Shown here in pieces: positions 1 through 7,712 of a stretch of DNA of 32,975 nucleotides. The notes under the pieces are model-generated. The model was given only the letters and a program-made list of their open reading frames with translations. It had not been told where the DNA came from and ran no database searches. The translations under genes and the position numbers were made by a program. The first letter of the stretch is position 1. Each line of letters opens with the position of its first letter. This stretch comes from an uncultured Lachnospiraceae bacterium (lineage in GTDB: Bacteria > Bacillota > Clostridia > Lachnospirales > Lachnospiraceae), in contig CALWLH010000086.1 of assembly GCA_944381475.1 (NCBI GenBank), positions 1-32,975 of the forward strand. Direction: 5' to 3'.

Positions 1-9
1 GCTTTGCTG

Positions 10-87
10 CGAGAGCATCTGCCCATGCGAAGCATTTTATTGGCAGATGCGACTTGGCAGGTCCGCTTTAGCGGGCGTGCCGTCACC
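10..87. repeat. 78-bp structured repeat, copy 1
   Basis: Nearly identical to two tandem copies at 3469-3546 and 3547-3624, differing by only a few substitutions. Each unit contains a 9-bp stem, GCATCTGCC paired with GGCAGATGC (15-23 with 42-50 here), and a smaller CCGC-TTTA-GCGG hairpin near 63-74. It is followed by a separate long hairpin at 102-140 that also follows copy 3. Short open frames through the unit are incidental. Confidence 0.85.
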
Positions 88-101
88 CGCTGTGCGACAT
101 C

Positions 102-140
102 GCAAATCGAGTAGGGGGCTCTTTTCCCCTACTCGATTGC
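102..140. repeat. Long hairpin at the end of the repeat element
   Basis: AATCGAGTAGGGG pairs with CCCCTACTCGATT around a short loop. The same hairpin, slightly altered, ends the repeat block at 3639-3677. No T-run follows on either strand, so it is not a classical terminator. It seems to belong to the dispersed element rather than to nrdD. Confidence 0.7.
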
Positions 141-186
141 GCTGCTGTCTGAAATTGTATACATGCAAAAATCGCCCAATTTCCCC

Positions 187-214
187 TTGTAATTCTAAGG
201 AACCGTGATATAAT
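187..214 (+). promoter_or_regulatory. nrdD promoter
   Basis: A -35 like TTGTAA (187-192), a 16-bp spacer and TATAAT (209-214). A TG one base before the -10 makes it an extended -10 promoter. It lies about 90 bp ahead of the preferred nrdD start and is overlapped by the first NrdR-like box. Confidence 0.75.
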
Positions 215-261
215 ACTATATATTGAGGTCGTAACGGAATAAGAAACACAAGATGTTGTGG
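213..261 (+). promoter_or_regulatory. Tandem NrdR-like boxes
   Basis: Two 16-bp near-palindromes: 213-228 with core CTATATATTG and 246-261 (ACACAAGATGTTGTGG), centres 33 bp apart. NrdR is known to bind paired boxes resembling ACACWATATWTTGTGT about three helical turns apart, and to repress ribonucleotide reductase genes. The first box overlaps the -10 and the second lies in the transcribed leader, as expected for repression. The second box also covers an in-frame ATG at 258, which argues against that start. Confidence 0.65.
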
Positions 262-302
262 ATGATTGCGTATTATTGACGCCTCACACGGGGAGGAACT
301 AT

Positions 303-2465
303 ATGAATATCATCAAGCGCAGCGGCAAAGAGGACGTCTTTGACAGTGACAAGATCAAGGCCGCAGTGGAAAAGGCAAATGAGAGCGTGTACCGCACGGA
401 CCGGATGACGGAGAAGCAGATCCGGGAGATAATCAACAATGTGATGGAGATCTGTAAGGGCATGAACCGCGCCGCCAATGTGGAGGAGATTCAGGATATG
501 GTGGAGGAGCAGATCATGCGCCAGGGCGCCTATAAGGTGGCAAACCGCTATATCACCTACCGCTATAAGCGGGCACTGGTGCGCAAGTCCAACACCACAG
601 ATCAGCAGATTTTAAGCCTGATTGAGTGCAACAATGAGGAAGTGAAGCAGGAAAACTCCAACAAGAATCCCACGGTGAACAGTGTGCAGCGGGACTATAT
701 GGCCGGTGAGGTCAGCAAGGACATCACCAAGCGCTTTCTTTTGCCGGAGGATATTGTGCAGGCTCATGAGGAGGGCATTATCCACTTCCATGATTCCGAC
801 TATTTCGCCCAGCATATGCACAATTGCTGCCTGGTGAATCTGGAGGATATGCTGCAGAACGGCACAGTGATCAGCGAAACTATGATCGACAAGCCCCACA
901 GCTTCTCCACAGCCTGCAATATTGCCACCCAGGCTGTGGCTCAGATTGCCAGCTCCCAGTACGGGGGCCAGAGCATCACCCTGTCCCATCTGGCGCCCTT
1001 TGTGCAGATCAGCCGGGAAAAGTATCGCAGAGAGGTGCGGGAGGAGTTTGAGGCTGAGGGACTGGAGCTGAATGAGGGGATTATCAATGACATTGCGGAA
1101 AAGCGTGTCAGAAGAGAGATCAAGCAGGGCGTCCAGATGATCCAGTATCAGGTGATCACCCTGATGACTACCAATGGGCAGGCCCCCTTTATCACCGTGT
1201 TCATGTATCTGAATGAGGTGCCGGCAGGCCAGACCAGGGATGACCTGGCTCTTATTATCGAGGAAATGCTGCGCCAGCGTATCCAGGGGGTAAAAAATGA
1301 GAAGGGTGTGTTTATCACCCCGGCTTTCCCCAAATTGATCTATGTGCTGGAGGAGGACAATATAGAGGAGGACAGGCCCTACTGGTATCTCACAAAGCTG
1401 GCTGCCCAGTGTACCGCAAAGCGTCTGGTTCCGGACTATATTTCAGAAAAGATCATGAAGGAATTAAAGGATGGCAACTGCTATACCTGCATGGGCTGCC
1501 GTTCCTTTTTGACAGTATATAAGGATGAAAATGACCAGTATAAATTTTACGGCCGTTTTAATCAGGGGGTTGTAACCCTGAATCTGGTGGATGTGGCATG
1601 CTCCTCAGAGGGGAATATGGACCGGTTTTGGGAGATTATGGACGAACGCCTGGAGCTTTGCCGCCGGGCGCTGATGTGCAGACATGAGCGCCTGAAGGGA
1701 ACGCCCTCGGATGTGGCGCCTATTCTGTGGCAGAATGGGGCCCTGGCCCGCTTAAAGAAGGGGGAGAAAATCGACAAGCTCCTTTACGGCGGCTATTCCA
1801 CCATCTCCCTGGGCTACGCAGGGCTATGCGAGTGTACCAGATATATGACTGGAAAGTCCCACACGGACCCGGAGGCCACACCCTTCGCGCTGCAGGTGAT
1901 GGAATACCTCAACGCTGCATGTAAGAAGTGGGCAAAGGAGACCAATATTGACTTCAGCCTTTACGGAACACCCCTGGAGTCCACCACCTACAAGTTTGCA
2001 AAATGCCTTCAGAAGCGTTTTGGCATCATTCCGGGCGTAACAGACAAAAATTATATCACCAACAGCTATCATGTGCATGTGACAGAGCCGATGGACGCCT
2101 TTACAAAGCTGGAGTTTGAGGCTCAGTTCCAGAGGCTGTCCCCGGGAGGAGCCATCAGCTACGTGGAGGTTCCGGACATGAAGAACAACATCGAGGCGGT
2201 TCTGGCGGTTATGAAGCATATCTACAACCACATCATGTATGCGGAGCTGAATACCAAGAGCGATTACTGTCAGGAATGCGGCTATGACGGGGAGATTCAG
2301 ATCATCGAGGATGAGAACGGCAAGCTGATCTGGAGATGCCCCAATTGCGGCAACACGGATCAGGATAAGCTGAATGTGGCCCGCCGTACCTGCGGCTATA
2401 TCGGAACCCAGTTCTGGAATCAGGGACGCACCCAGGAGATCAAGGAGCGTGTGCTACACTTGTAG
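303..2465 (+). CDS. nrdD: Anaerobic (class III) ribonucleoside-triphosphate reductase
   Basis: Reduces ribonucleoside triphosphates to deoxyribonucleotides under anaerobic conditions, using a glycyl radical installed by NrdG. The 720-residue product has an N-terminal ATP-cone (about residues 1-95, starting IIKRSGKEDVF) that senses ATP/dATP, the large catalytic barrel, a C-terminal zinc site (CQEC and CPNC pairs) and the radical loop RRTCGYIG with the radical Gly near residue 698. Length matches the family. The start at 303 is preferred because GGGGAGG lies 7 bases upstream; the in-frame ATG at 258 has no ribosome site and falls inside a predicted NrdR box. A strong terminator follows at 2495-2529. 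Unusually, nrdG is not next door but 4.6 kb downstream. Confidence 0.97.
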   Translation: MNIIKRSGKEDVFDSDKIKAAVEKANESVYRTDRMTEKQIREIINNVMEICKGMNRAANVEEIQDMVEEQIMRQGAYKVANRYITYRYKRALVRKSNTTDQQILSLIECNNEEVKQENSNKNPTVNSVQRDYMAGEVSKDITKRFLLPEDIVQAHEEGIIHFHDSDYFAQHMHNCCLVNLEDMLQNGTVISETMIDKPHSFSTACNIATQAVAQIASSQYGGQSITLSHLAPFVQISREKYRREVREEFEAEGLELNEGIINDIAEKRVRREIKQGVQMIQYQVITLMTTNGQAPFITVFMYLNEVPAGQTRDDLALIIEEMLRQRIQGVKNEKGVFITPAFPKLIYVLEEDNIEEDRPYWYLTKLAAQCTAKRLVPDYISEKIMKELKDGNCYTCMGCRSFLTVYKDENDQYKFYGRFNQGVVTLNLVDVACSSEGNMDRFWEIMDERLELCRRALMCRHERLKGTPSDVAPILWQNGALARLKKGEKIDKLLYGGYSTISLGYAGLCECTRYMTGKSHTDPEATPFALQVMEYLNAACKKWAKETNIDFSLYGTPLESTTYKFAKCLQKRFGIIPGVTDKNYITNSYHVHVTEPMDAFTKLEFEAQFQRLSPGGAISYVEVPDMKNNIEAVLAVMKHIYNHIMYAELNTKSDYCQECGYDGEIQIIEDENGKLIWRCPNCGNTDQDKLNVARRTCGYIGTQFWNQGRTQEIKERVLHL

Positions 2466-2494
2466 GGTCAGAAAGGATATCATAACATATATTC

Positions 2495-2529
2495 AAAGAG
2501 GTTATGGCTAAACCATGGCCTCTTTTTTT
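2495..2529 (+). terminator. Rho-independent terminator after nrdD
   Basis: A 13-bp stem, AAAGAGGTTATGG with CCATGGCCTCTTT (two G-U pairs), loop CTAAA, running into a T-tract. It would make nrdD monocistronic. Confidence 0.9.
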
Positions 2530-2787
2530 GATTAAACCTTCATGCGCCCGGTGGCCAAACAAACCGCCGTACTATGAAAGTCTGGCGAGCGCACTTGGTA
2601 TCCCTGAATTGATGCCGCCTATCCGGCGGCGGGACTTTCAGGGTAAATATGCTATTAAGAGGCATGACGAAAGGGCTGTTTTACTATAATGATATGCGAA
2701 TGTGCTGCTGCCAGAGTGGCTTATTAATAAAACGGATTTTTGCGGGAACGACACAGATATCGGTATTTGTTGTATTTTCAAAATATA
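2530..2787. other. Gene-poor stretch with one hairpin
   Basis: No convincing gene. A hairpin at 2602-2643 has an outer stem CCCTGAA/TTCAGGG and an inner stem GCCGCC/GGCGGC. Short frames here (for example 2504-2689) lack ribosome sites and recognisable domains. The stretch may be a remnant of an older insertion, but nothing proves that. Confidence 0.5.
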
Positions 2788-2816
2788 TTGACATTATAAG
2801 GCAAGACGGTTATAAT
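2788..2816 (+). promoter_or_regulatory. Perfect consensus vegetative promoter
   Basis: TTGACA (2788-2793), exactly 17 bp, then TATAAT (2811-2816): both hexamers match the housekeeping sigma consensus at every position. It lies 33 bp before the start of the small secreted protein gene and predicts high, largely constitutive transcription. Confidence 0.9.
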
Positions 2817-2849
2817 GTAACCACAAAAAAACATATGGAGGAAATGAAT

Positions 2850-3380
2850 ATGTGTAAAAAAAGTGTCTCAGCAGTTTTGTTAAGCGTTTTGATGATTTTT
2901 ATGTGCTGTATGCCTGTCTTTGCGGCGGATGATGTTTACGGGCGTTCTGGGAGCGACACGACAGAGGGAGATTTTGCGAAGCAGACGTTAAAGGTGTCAA
3001 CCACATTGACAGCGCATATCCCCTGGAACCCTGTGGGGCAGTACGTGAGGTCAAAGGGGACGTCAAAAGGTGTGGTTACGATCACACAGTCAGGATATAC
3101 ATACAAGACATTTACAGGCTGTCATACGGTTAAGGCTAAGGTGTACGGATTATTGCCGAGCTTTTCGGGTACAACTTCGGCGGCAGGTGTGACAGTGAGT
3201 GTAAATGGTAGTACTGAGATCATTACAGCGAATACTCTGTCATTGTCATATACAATCAAGGCATCCTGTACATCGCTGGTGGGATACAGGGAGTATCATT
3301 CCTGTCAGGTTGATGTGTATAATAGGTTTGGGAAGGCCGTTGAGACAGTGCATTGCGCGGAGGAGGTTTCCCTGTATTAG
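2850..3380 (+). CDS. Small secreted protein of unknown function
   Basis: A 176-residue protein not recognised as any family. The first 27 or so residues form a clear Sec signal peptide: MCKK, a hydrophobic core, then a likely signal peptidase I cut after PVFA and before ADDVYG. The mature part of about 150 residues is rich in Ser, Thr, Val and Gly, suggests beta-strands, and has four cysteines that could make two disulfides. The start at 2850 is chosen because GGAGG lies 8 bases upstream; the ATG at 2844 is too close, and the much longer upstream frame crosses the promoter. It is a single-gene unit: consensus promoter before, hairpin terminator after. The next genes encode a membrane-anchored protein and an ABC exporter-like protein, so a secreted effector or bacteriocin-like role is possible but unproven. 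Confidence 0.8.
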   Translation: MCKKSVSAVLLSVLMIFMCCMPVFAADDVYGRSGSDTTEGDFAKQTLKVSTTLTAHIPWNPVGQYVRSKGTSKGVVTITQSGYTYKTFTGCHTVKAKVYGLLPSFSGTTSAAGVTVSVNGSTEIITANTLSLSYTIKASCTSLVGYREYHSCQVDVYNRFGKAVETVHCAEEVSLY

Positions 3381-3430
3381 TCGTAAAGAAATATGAATTC
3401 TTCTGGAAACAGAATCAGGCGGAGGATTAA

Positions 3431-3464
3431 AATAAGGTGAAGTGCGTTAAAGCTTCACCTTATT
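3431..3464 (+). terminator. Hairpin terminator after the secreted protein gene
   Basis: A perfect 12-bp inverted repeat, AATAAGGTGAAG with CTTCACCTTATT, around a 10-base loop, 50 bp after the stop codon. The 3' T-tract is short, so termination may be incomplete. Confidence 0.75.
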
Positions 3465-3468
3465 TGTG

Positions 3469-3624
3469 CGAGAGCATCTGCCCATGCGAAGCATTTTATT
3501 GGCGGATGCGACTTGGCAGGGCCGCTTTAGCGGGCGTGCCGTCGCCCGAGAGCATCTGCCCATGCGAAGCATTTTATTGGCAGATGCGACTTGGCAGGGT
3601 CGCTTTAGCGGGCGTGCCGTCACC
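3469..3624. repeat. Two tandem copies of the 78-bp structured repeat
   Basis: Copies 2 (3469-3546) and 3 (3547-3624) of the unit at 10-87. In copy 2 the right arm of the 9-bp stem is GGCGGATGC instead of GGCAGATGC, which keeps pairing through a G-U pair and hints that the fold, not only the sequence, is retained. The peptide-like frame reading through both copies only reflects the repetition. Confidence 0.88.
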
Positions 3625-3638
3625 CTTTGTGCGGCATC

Positions 3639-3677
3639 GCAAATCGAGTAGGAAGCTCTTTTCCACTACTCGATTGC
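3639..3677. repeat. Long hairpin ending the repeat block
   Basis: AATCGAGTAG pairs with CTACTCGATT; the counterpart of the hairpin at 102-140. It is followed by CGATAAGCCC, which also follows the hairpin at 24134-24163. It lies just upstream of the membrane-protein gene at 3708. Confidence 0.7.
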
Positions 3678-3707
3678 GATAAGCCCGGTTTGATTGGAGG
3701 ATTGTCA

Positions 3708-4733
3708 GTGAAGAAAAAAACAGTAATCATTATAATCGCAGCGGTGCTTGTTGCTTTAGGAATCGGGGCGGCATATGTGCGCTATTCCTTGGTGCAGCAG
3801 GGGAATAAGATGACAGTGGATGACGTGCAGAAGCTGCTGCCGGCGTTTTGCGGCGTATTTGAGTGGCAGAAATTGTGTGAGGACAACGGGATTGCGTATG
3901 ATGCGGAGGCTGTGGAGAATATAAAGGCTTCTTATCTGAAGCTGACCGACAATCTTGTGATTGACAACGGCGTTTCCTTTGCAAACCTCGTGTACATCAT
4001 CTGTACCAACGCGTATATCGGGGCGGACAACGAAGCCTATATGTCCGCATCGGAGGAATACTATGATCCGGAGTACATGATTTATTTAAATTATATAGAC
4101 AATACGATACCCTCGTGGGAGACACTTTATCAGAACAGCATTCACTGGAATATAAGCGCCGTAACACGCCTTCAGAAGGCGGGGGTCCGTATGCCCCACG
4201 GTATGGACGCGGGGCTGATCAAATATTATGAGGATTATGCATACACAGATTTTGATGAAAACACAAAAAATTATTTTATTAATATGACATATTATTTTTG
4301 GGATAAAAACAAATGTGAGGATATAGATATATCGCCCCTGAAGGGCGCATTTCAGGAAATTTATGATAACTGTCTGTCTCAGGCAAGGGAGAGCGGCTAT
4401 CAGATGACGACGGCGGATTTTGGATATAATGACCTTTTTGAGATATGCAGCGCGCTGGGAATAGATATCACGGAGCTGTCAGAGCTGAGCAAACAGTGGG
4501 ATATATTTGCCAGCGAGTCAAACTGGAATAATTGGGATGTAGATTCTTTGTCCTGCTCCTATCTTACGGCCAGCATATATTATGATGAGCTGATCGGAGG
4601 AAATGAAAAGTACAGTCAGAACGCGTTATTCTGTGATCGGTTCGGAAGCAGCCTTGGCTTATATTGCACAGAAACGCTGCAGCCCCAGGTGGATGCGGTG
4701 TTTGAACGATTTTCTTTAGAGGCGGAGCGGTAA
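3708..4733 (+). CDS. Membrane-anchored extracytoplasmic protein, unknown function
   Basis: A 341-residue protein with a short basic N-terminus (KKKT), one hydrophobic segment at about residues 5-24 and a long, Tyr- and acid-rich, probably helical domain outside the membrane. No known family was recognised. The GTG start at 3708 is chosen because TTGGAGG sits 7 bases upstream; the frame extends back to 3627 but there it only translates the repeat hairpin. Its TAA is followed at once by the ATG of the ABC transporter gene, so the two are almost certainly translated together. The likely role is a transporter partner, for example a substrate-binding or gating subunit. It is more AT-rich than the nrd genes around it. 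Confidence 0.75.
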   Translation: MKKKTVIIIIAAVLVALGIGAAYVRYSLVQQGNKMTVDDVQKLLPAFCGVFEWQKLCEDNGIAYDAEAVENIKASYLKLTDNLVIDNGVSFANLVYIICTNAYIGADNEAYMSASEEYYDPEYMIYLNYIDNTIPSWETLYQNSIHWNISAVTRLQKAGVRMPHGMDAGLIKYYEDYAYTDFDENTKNYFINMTYYFWDKNKCEDIDISPLKGAFQEIYDNCLSQARESGYQMTTADFGYNDLFEICSALGIDITELSELSKQWDIFASESNWNNWDVDSLSCSYLTASIYYDELIGGNEKYSQNALFCDRFGSSLGLYCTETLQPQVDAVFERFSLEAER

Positions 4734-6950
4734 ATGAGGATTGACATACGGGAAAAGAAGGCCGATGATCAAGTGATTTTGTCGGAAATACGTCTGGAAT
4801 TCCCTGACAAAGGGCTGATATTTATTACAGGCAGGTCCGGAGCTGGCAAGACCACGCTTTTAAATATCATGAACGGGCTGGATATGGACTTTGACGGCGA
4901 GGTTGTATTTCAGGGCGTCCGTGCAGGCACAGATGCCTATAAAAAGATGGTTGGCATCATTTATCAGGATTTTAACCTCATCGGCGCCCTATCGGTAAGA
5001 GATAATATTTTTCTGGGTGCGCAGATTGCCGGACAGGAAATTGAACAGGCGCTGTACGAGGATATTCTGGAGAAGCTGGAAATACAGCATCTGGAGCAGC
5101 GGGAGGTCTCCATGCTGTCAGGCGGTGAAAAACAGCGTGTCGCCATCGCCAGAGCGCTGCTGAGAAAGAATCAGCTGCTGTTTGCGGATGAGCCCACGGG
5201 CAATCTGGATGAAAAGAACTCTGACAACATTTACAGGATTTTTAAGGAGCTTTCCAAAGAGCGGCTGGTGATTGTCGTTACGCATGATTTGCAGGCGGCA
5301 AGGCGGTATAAGGATCGTCTGATTGAGATTCGCGATGGAAAAGTATATGAGGATACAGAGCCGGGGTATAAGACTGTCGGAGAGGATGCTCCGGGCAGGA
5401 ACCCTGTATATGTAAAACACCATTGGCGATTTCATTATATCTGCCAGGGGCTGAAGGCTCGCAAAAAAAAGATGACCAGCATGACGGTGACCTTGCTGAT
5501 CTCGATGCTTTGTACTTTTTTGACGCTGGGATTGTACAGCGGCATCAGCGGTATGCTTAGGCAGATAGACAGTGCCGTTTTGGAAAATGACCGTTTTGAT
5601 CTGTGTAATGCCCTTGAGTTTTTGCAAAAACGGAATAAGGGGATAGAAGAAGCTGCGCTGAAAGAGGCGGAGAGTTATGGGTTCTGCAGCTATGTAACCG
5701 GCTTTTATCAGACAAACATACAGCTGCGCGCGGGCGACCGTGAGGTGGGAACCGCTTATGAGTACATTGAAGATAATGCATTTTATCGGGAACGTTACAG
5801 TAATATCACTGGGGCGCTTCCGGCAACCGCCGATGAGGTCATGATCGATGAGATGATGGCTTTGCAGCTGTTTGACACGGAGGACTGTGTTGGAAGGACG
5901 CTCATCTTAGCTGTCGGAGGGATAGAAAGGACGGTGGCAATATCCGGCGTCAAAAACTCATATCAGACCGCAGATGGGGGAGGAAGCGTGTTTATTACCC
6001 AGCCGTTGATTGATGAAATCTATGGGCAGATGACGCAGGATGTTTTTATCGTGCCAAGGCAGTCCGGGGATGAAGAACAGTGCATATGCTACGTGTCGCT
6101 TGATCGGGCAGCAGATGATTTGACTTTGCTGCAGGGCAGAATGCCTCAGAGCCAGGGGGAAATAGCAGTTGATGTGCTGATGGTGAATCAGATATTAACG
6201 GATTTAAATTTGTCGGGAGTATTGTATTCCCAGGAGGATATCAAAAACGGCAGCGTCAACGAGCTGCTTTTTTCTGCGGAGCTTGCGCTGACTACGACCG
6301 ATTTTACGGAGCTTGCAGATGCCAATATCGTCGGAATTGTTGAGAACCGCAGTGACAAGCTGATGGTATATTATGGGGAATGGTATTCTGAGATACGACA
6401 GAAAATGACGGGGATGAGCTTGTTTGTCAACGATTTAAGTGAAAAGACGTTAGATACAATTGCGGATTTCGCCGAGAGGTATGGACTGTATTATGAACAA
6501 AACGCAAAGGCATTGGGCAGCGTCATCAGAAATCAGGTCTCCATCGCAATCTTTGGGCTGGGTTTTGTTAGCATCATGATTTTTATTATATCAGGTCTTA
6601 TGATTCACCTGTTCATGAAGCTCACAATTATTGAACGGCGATATGAGATGGGCGTGCTGGTATCTCTGGGGAGTACAGAAAAAGATATAGTATCGCTGCT
6701 GTTATGGGAGCAGATCCTGACAGCGGGAGGCATCTGTGTGCTGCTGGATATTGTGTGCTTTTTGGCAGGAGGCTTTTTGGCGTCAGGCGTTGTGAAATAT
6801 AACGGTCTTGTGATATTTCATCCACAATGGTGGCATTATGTGGTGGTGGACGCCCTTGTGTGCGCCGCCATGATTTTGTTTTCATTGGGCGATATTGTAA
6901 AAATATCTAAAGGAAATACAGCGCTTGCCCTGGCCGACAGATACCGGTGA
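4734..6950 (+). CDS. MacB-like ABC transporter, fused ATPase and FtsX-type permease
   Basis: A 738-residue protein. Residues 1-215 are an ATPase with Walker A GRSGAGKTT (33-41), Q-loop YQDFN, signature LSGGEKQR (about 128-135), Walker B LLFADEPTGNLD and switch histidine THD. Then come one transmembrane helix near residue 250, a long extracytoplasmic domain of about 330 residues and three C-terminal helices typical of an FtsX permease. This four-helix layout matches MacB, whose relatives work as dimers and act on substrates already outside the membrane (lipoproteins, peptides, antibiotics) rather than as channels. Substrate unknown. The membrane protein directly upstream (no intergenic base) is the obvious partner, and the nearby secreted protein a possible cargo. 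Confidence 0.9.
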   Translation: MRIDIREKKADDQVILSEIRLEFPDKGLIFITGRSGAGKTTLLNIMNGLDMDFDGEVVFQGVRAGTDAYKKMVGIIYQDFNLIGALSVRDNIFLGAQIAGQEIEQALYEDILEKLEIQHLEQREVSMLSGGEKQRVAIARALLRKNQLLFADEPTGNLDEKNSDNIYRIFKELSKERLVIVVTHDLQAARRYKDRLIEIRDGKVYEDTEPGYKTVGEDAPGRNPVYVKHHWRFHYICQGLKARKKKMTSMTVTLLISMLCTFLTLGLYSGISGMLRQIDSAVLENDRFDLCNALEFLQKRNKGIEEAALKEAESYGFCSYVTGFYQTNIQLRAGDREVGTAYEYIEDNAFYRERYSNITGALPATADEVMIDEMMALQLFDTEDCVGRTLILAVGGIERTVAISGVKNSYQTADGGGSVFITQPLIDEIYGQMTQDVFIVPRQSGDEEQCICYVSLDRAADDLTLLQGRMPQSQGEIAVDVLMVNQILTDLNLSGVLYSQEDIKNGSVNELLFSAELALTTTDFTELADANIVGIVENRSDKLMVYYGEWYSEIRQKMTGMSLFVNDLSEKTLDTIADFAERYGLYYEQNAKALGSVIRNQVSIAIFGLGFVSIMIFIISGLMIHLFMKLTIIERRYEMGVLVSLGSTEKDIVSLLLWEQILTAGGICVLLDIVCFLAGGFLASGVVKYNGLVIFHPQWWHYVVVDALVCAAMILFSLGDIVKISKGNTALALADRYR

Positions 6951-6983
6951 GATGTTTGGCGGGTATAAAAAATGAATCAGCCA

Positions 6984-7012
6984 TTGACACTATGAGCATA
7001 AAATGATAAAAT
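6984..7012 (+). promoter_or_regulatory. nrdG promoter
   Basis: TTGACA (6984-6989), a 17-bp spacer and TAAAAT (7007-7012) preceded by TG at the extended -10 position. It starts only 34 bp after the ABC gene stop and gives nrdG independent transcription. Confidence 0.8.
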
Positions 7013-7035
7013 TTACATCAGAAACGGTGAATACG

Positions 7036-7057
7036 AGGCGGACAATATTGTCCGCCT
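7036..7057 (+). promoter_or_regulatory. Perfect palindrome in the nrdG leader
   Basis: A 22-base perfect palindrome with arms AGGCGGACA/TGTCCGCCT and centre ATAT, downstream of the promoter and 50 bp before the nrdG start. As RNA it forms a strong hairpin with only a weak T-rich tail, so it may be an attenuator or the terminator of the upstream ABC genes. Its centre ACAATATTGT also resembles an NrdR box core, but no clear second box lies about 32 bp away. The role stays open. Confidence 0.6.
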
Positions 7058-7106
7058 TGTTGTGCATAGTAACAATTTTGCATAAATATGTAAAGGAGGG
7101 GTGTGT

Positions 7107-7625
7107 ATGTATTATGGAGCTGTAAAAAAATACGATATAGCAGACGGACCCGGAGTGCGGGTGAGCCTGTTTGTGTCAGGGTGCAGACATCACTGCAAGG
7201 GCTGCTTTCAGCCGGAAACCTGGAGCTTTACATATGGCAGTCTCTACACCAAGGAGGTGGAGCTGGAGATATTAAAGGCTCTTGCCCCCCCCTATATAGC
7301 GGGGCTGACGGTGCTGGGGGGAGAACCCATGGAACCGGAAAACCAGCCGGTGGTGCTGGGGCTTTTGCGAGAGGTAAAAAAGCTCTTTCCGGAAAAGAAT
7401 ATCTGGTGCTACAGCGGCTACACCTATGACACAGACCTTCAGCCGGGAGGAGTGGTTTATACAGAGTATACAAAGGAGCTTTTAAGTCTGATGGATGTGC
7501 TGGTGGACGGAGCGTTTGTGGAGGAGAAAAAAAATATCCAGCTGCGGTTCAGAGGTTCTGAGAATCAGAGACTGATTGATGTGCAGGCGTCCACACCGGA
7601 GCATATTGTGCTGTGGGAGAAATAA
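7107..7625 (+). CDS. nrdG: Anaerobic ribonucleotide reductase activating protein
   Basis: A radical SAM enzyme that cleaves S-adenosylmethionine with a 4Fe-4S cluster to create the glycyl radical on NrdD. The 172-residue product shows the family start YYGAVKKYDIADGPGVR and the cluster motif CRHHCKGC (CxxxCxxC), then LGGEPM, matching the glycine-rich SAM-binding region. The start at 7107 is chosen because AAGGAGGGG lies about 7 bases upstream; a GTG two codons earlier overlaps that site. It has its own extended -10 promoter and a leader palindrome. NrdD and NrdG are usually adjacent; here three other genes lie between them. Confidence 0.96.
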   Translation: MYYGAVKKYDIADGPGVRVSLFVSGCRHHCKGCFQPETWSFTYGSLYTKEVELEILKALAPPYIAGLTVLGGEPMEPENQPVVLGLLREVKKLFPEKNIWCYSGYTYDTDLQPGGVVYTEYTKELLSLMDVLVDGAFVEEKKNIQLRFRGSENQRLIDVQASTPEHIVLWEK

Positions 7626-7668
7626 GCAGCTTTGCGATTGAGACGCACAAACAAAGCAGAAAAAACTG

Positions 7669-7674
7669 TATAAT
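7669..7674 (+). promoter_or_regulatory. Probable -10 element before the aldo/keto reductase
   Basis: A perfect TATAAT 38 bp before the start codon. No good -35 sits at 16-18 bp, the nearest TTGAGA being 25 bp away, so the promoter may be weak or activator-dependent. Confidence 0.45.
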
Positions 7675-7712
7675 CTATATGGATAACAGTATATCGAAAA
7701 GGAGGACGGAAA

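Noticed and set aside
2504-2689. Short plus-strand frame after nrdD
   Set aside because: It starts inside the terminator stem, has no ribosome site and shows no recognisable domain.
2681-2690. TATAAT at 2685-2690 as a further promoter
   Set aside because: No acceptable -35 at 16-18 bp; the consensus promoter at 2788 explains the downstream gene.
3437-3682. Peptide-like frames through the tandem repeats
   Set aside because: They only translate the 78-bp repeat; the repetition is at DNA/RNA level and start signals are lacking.
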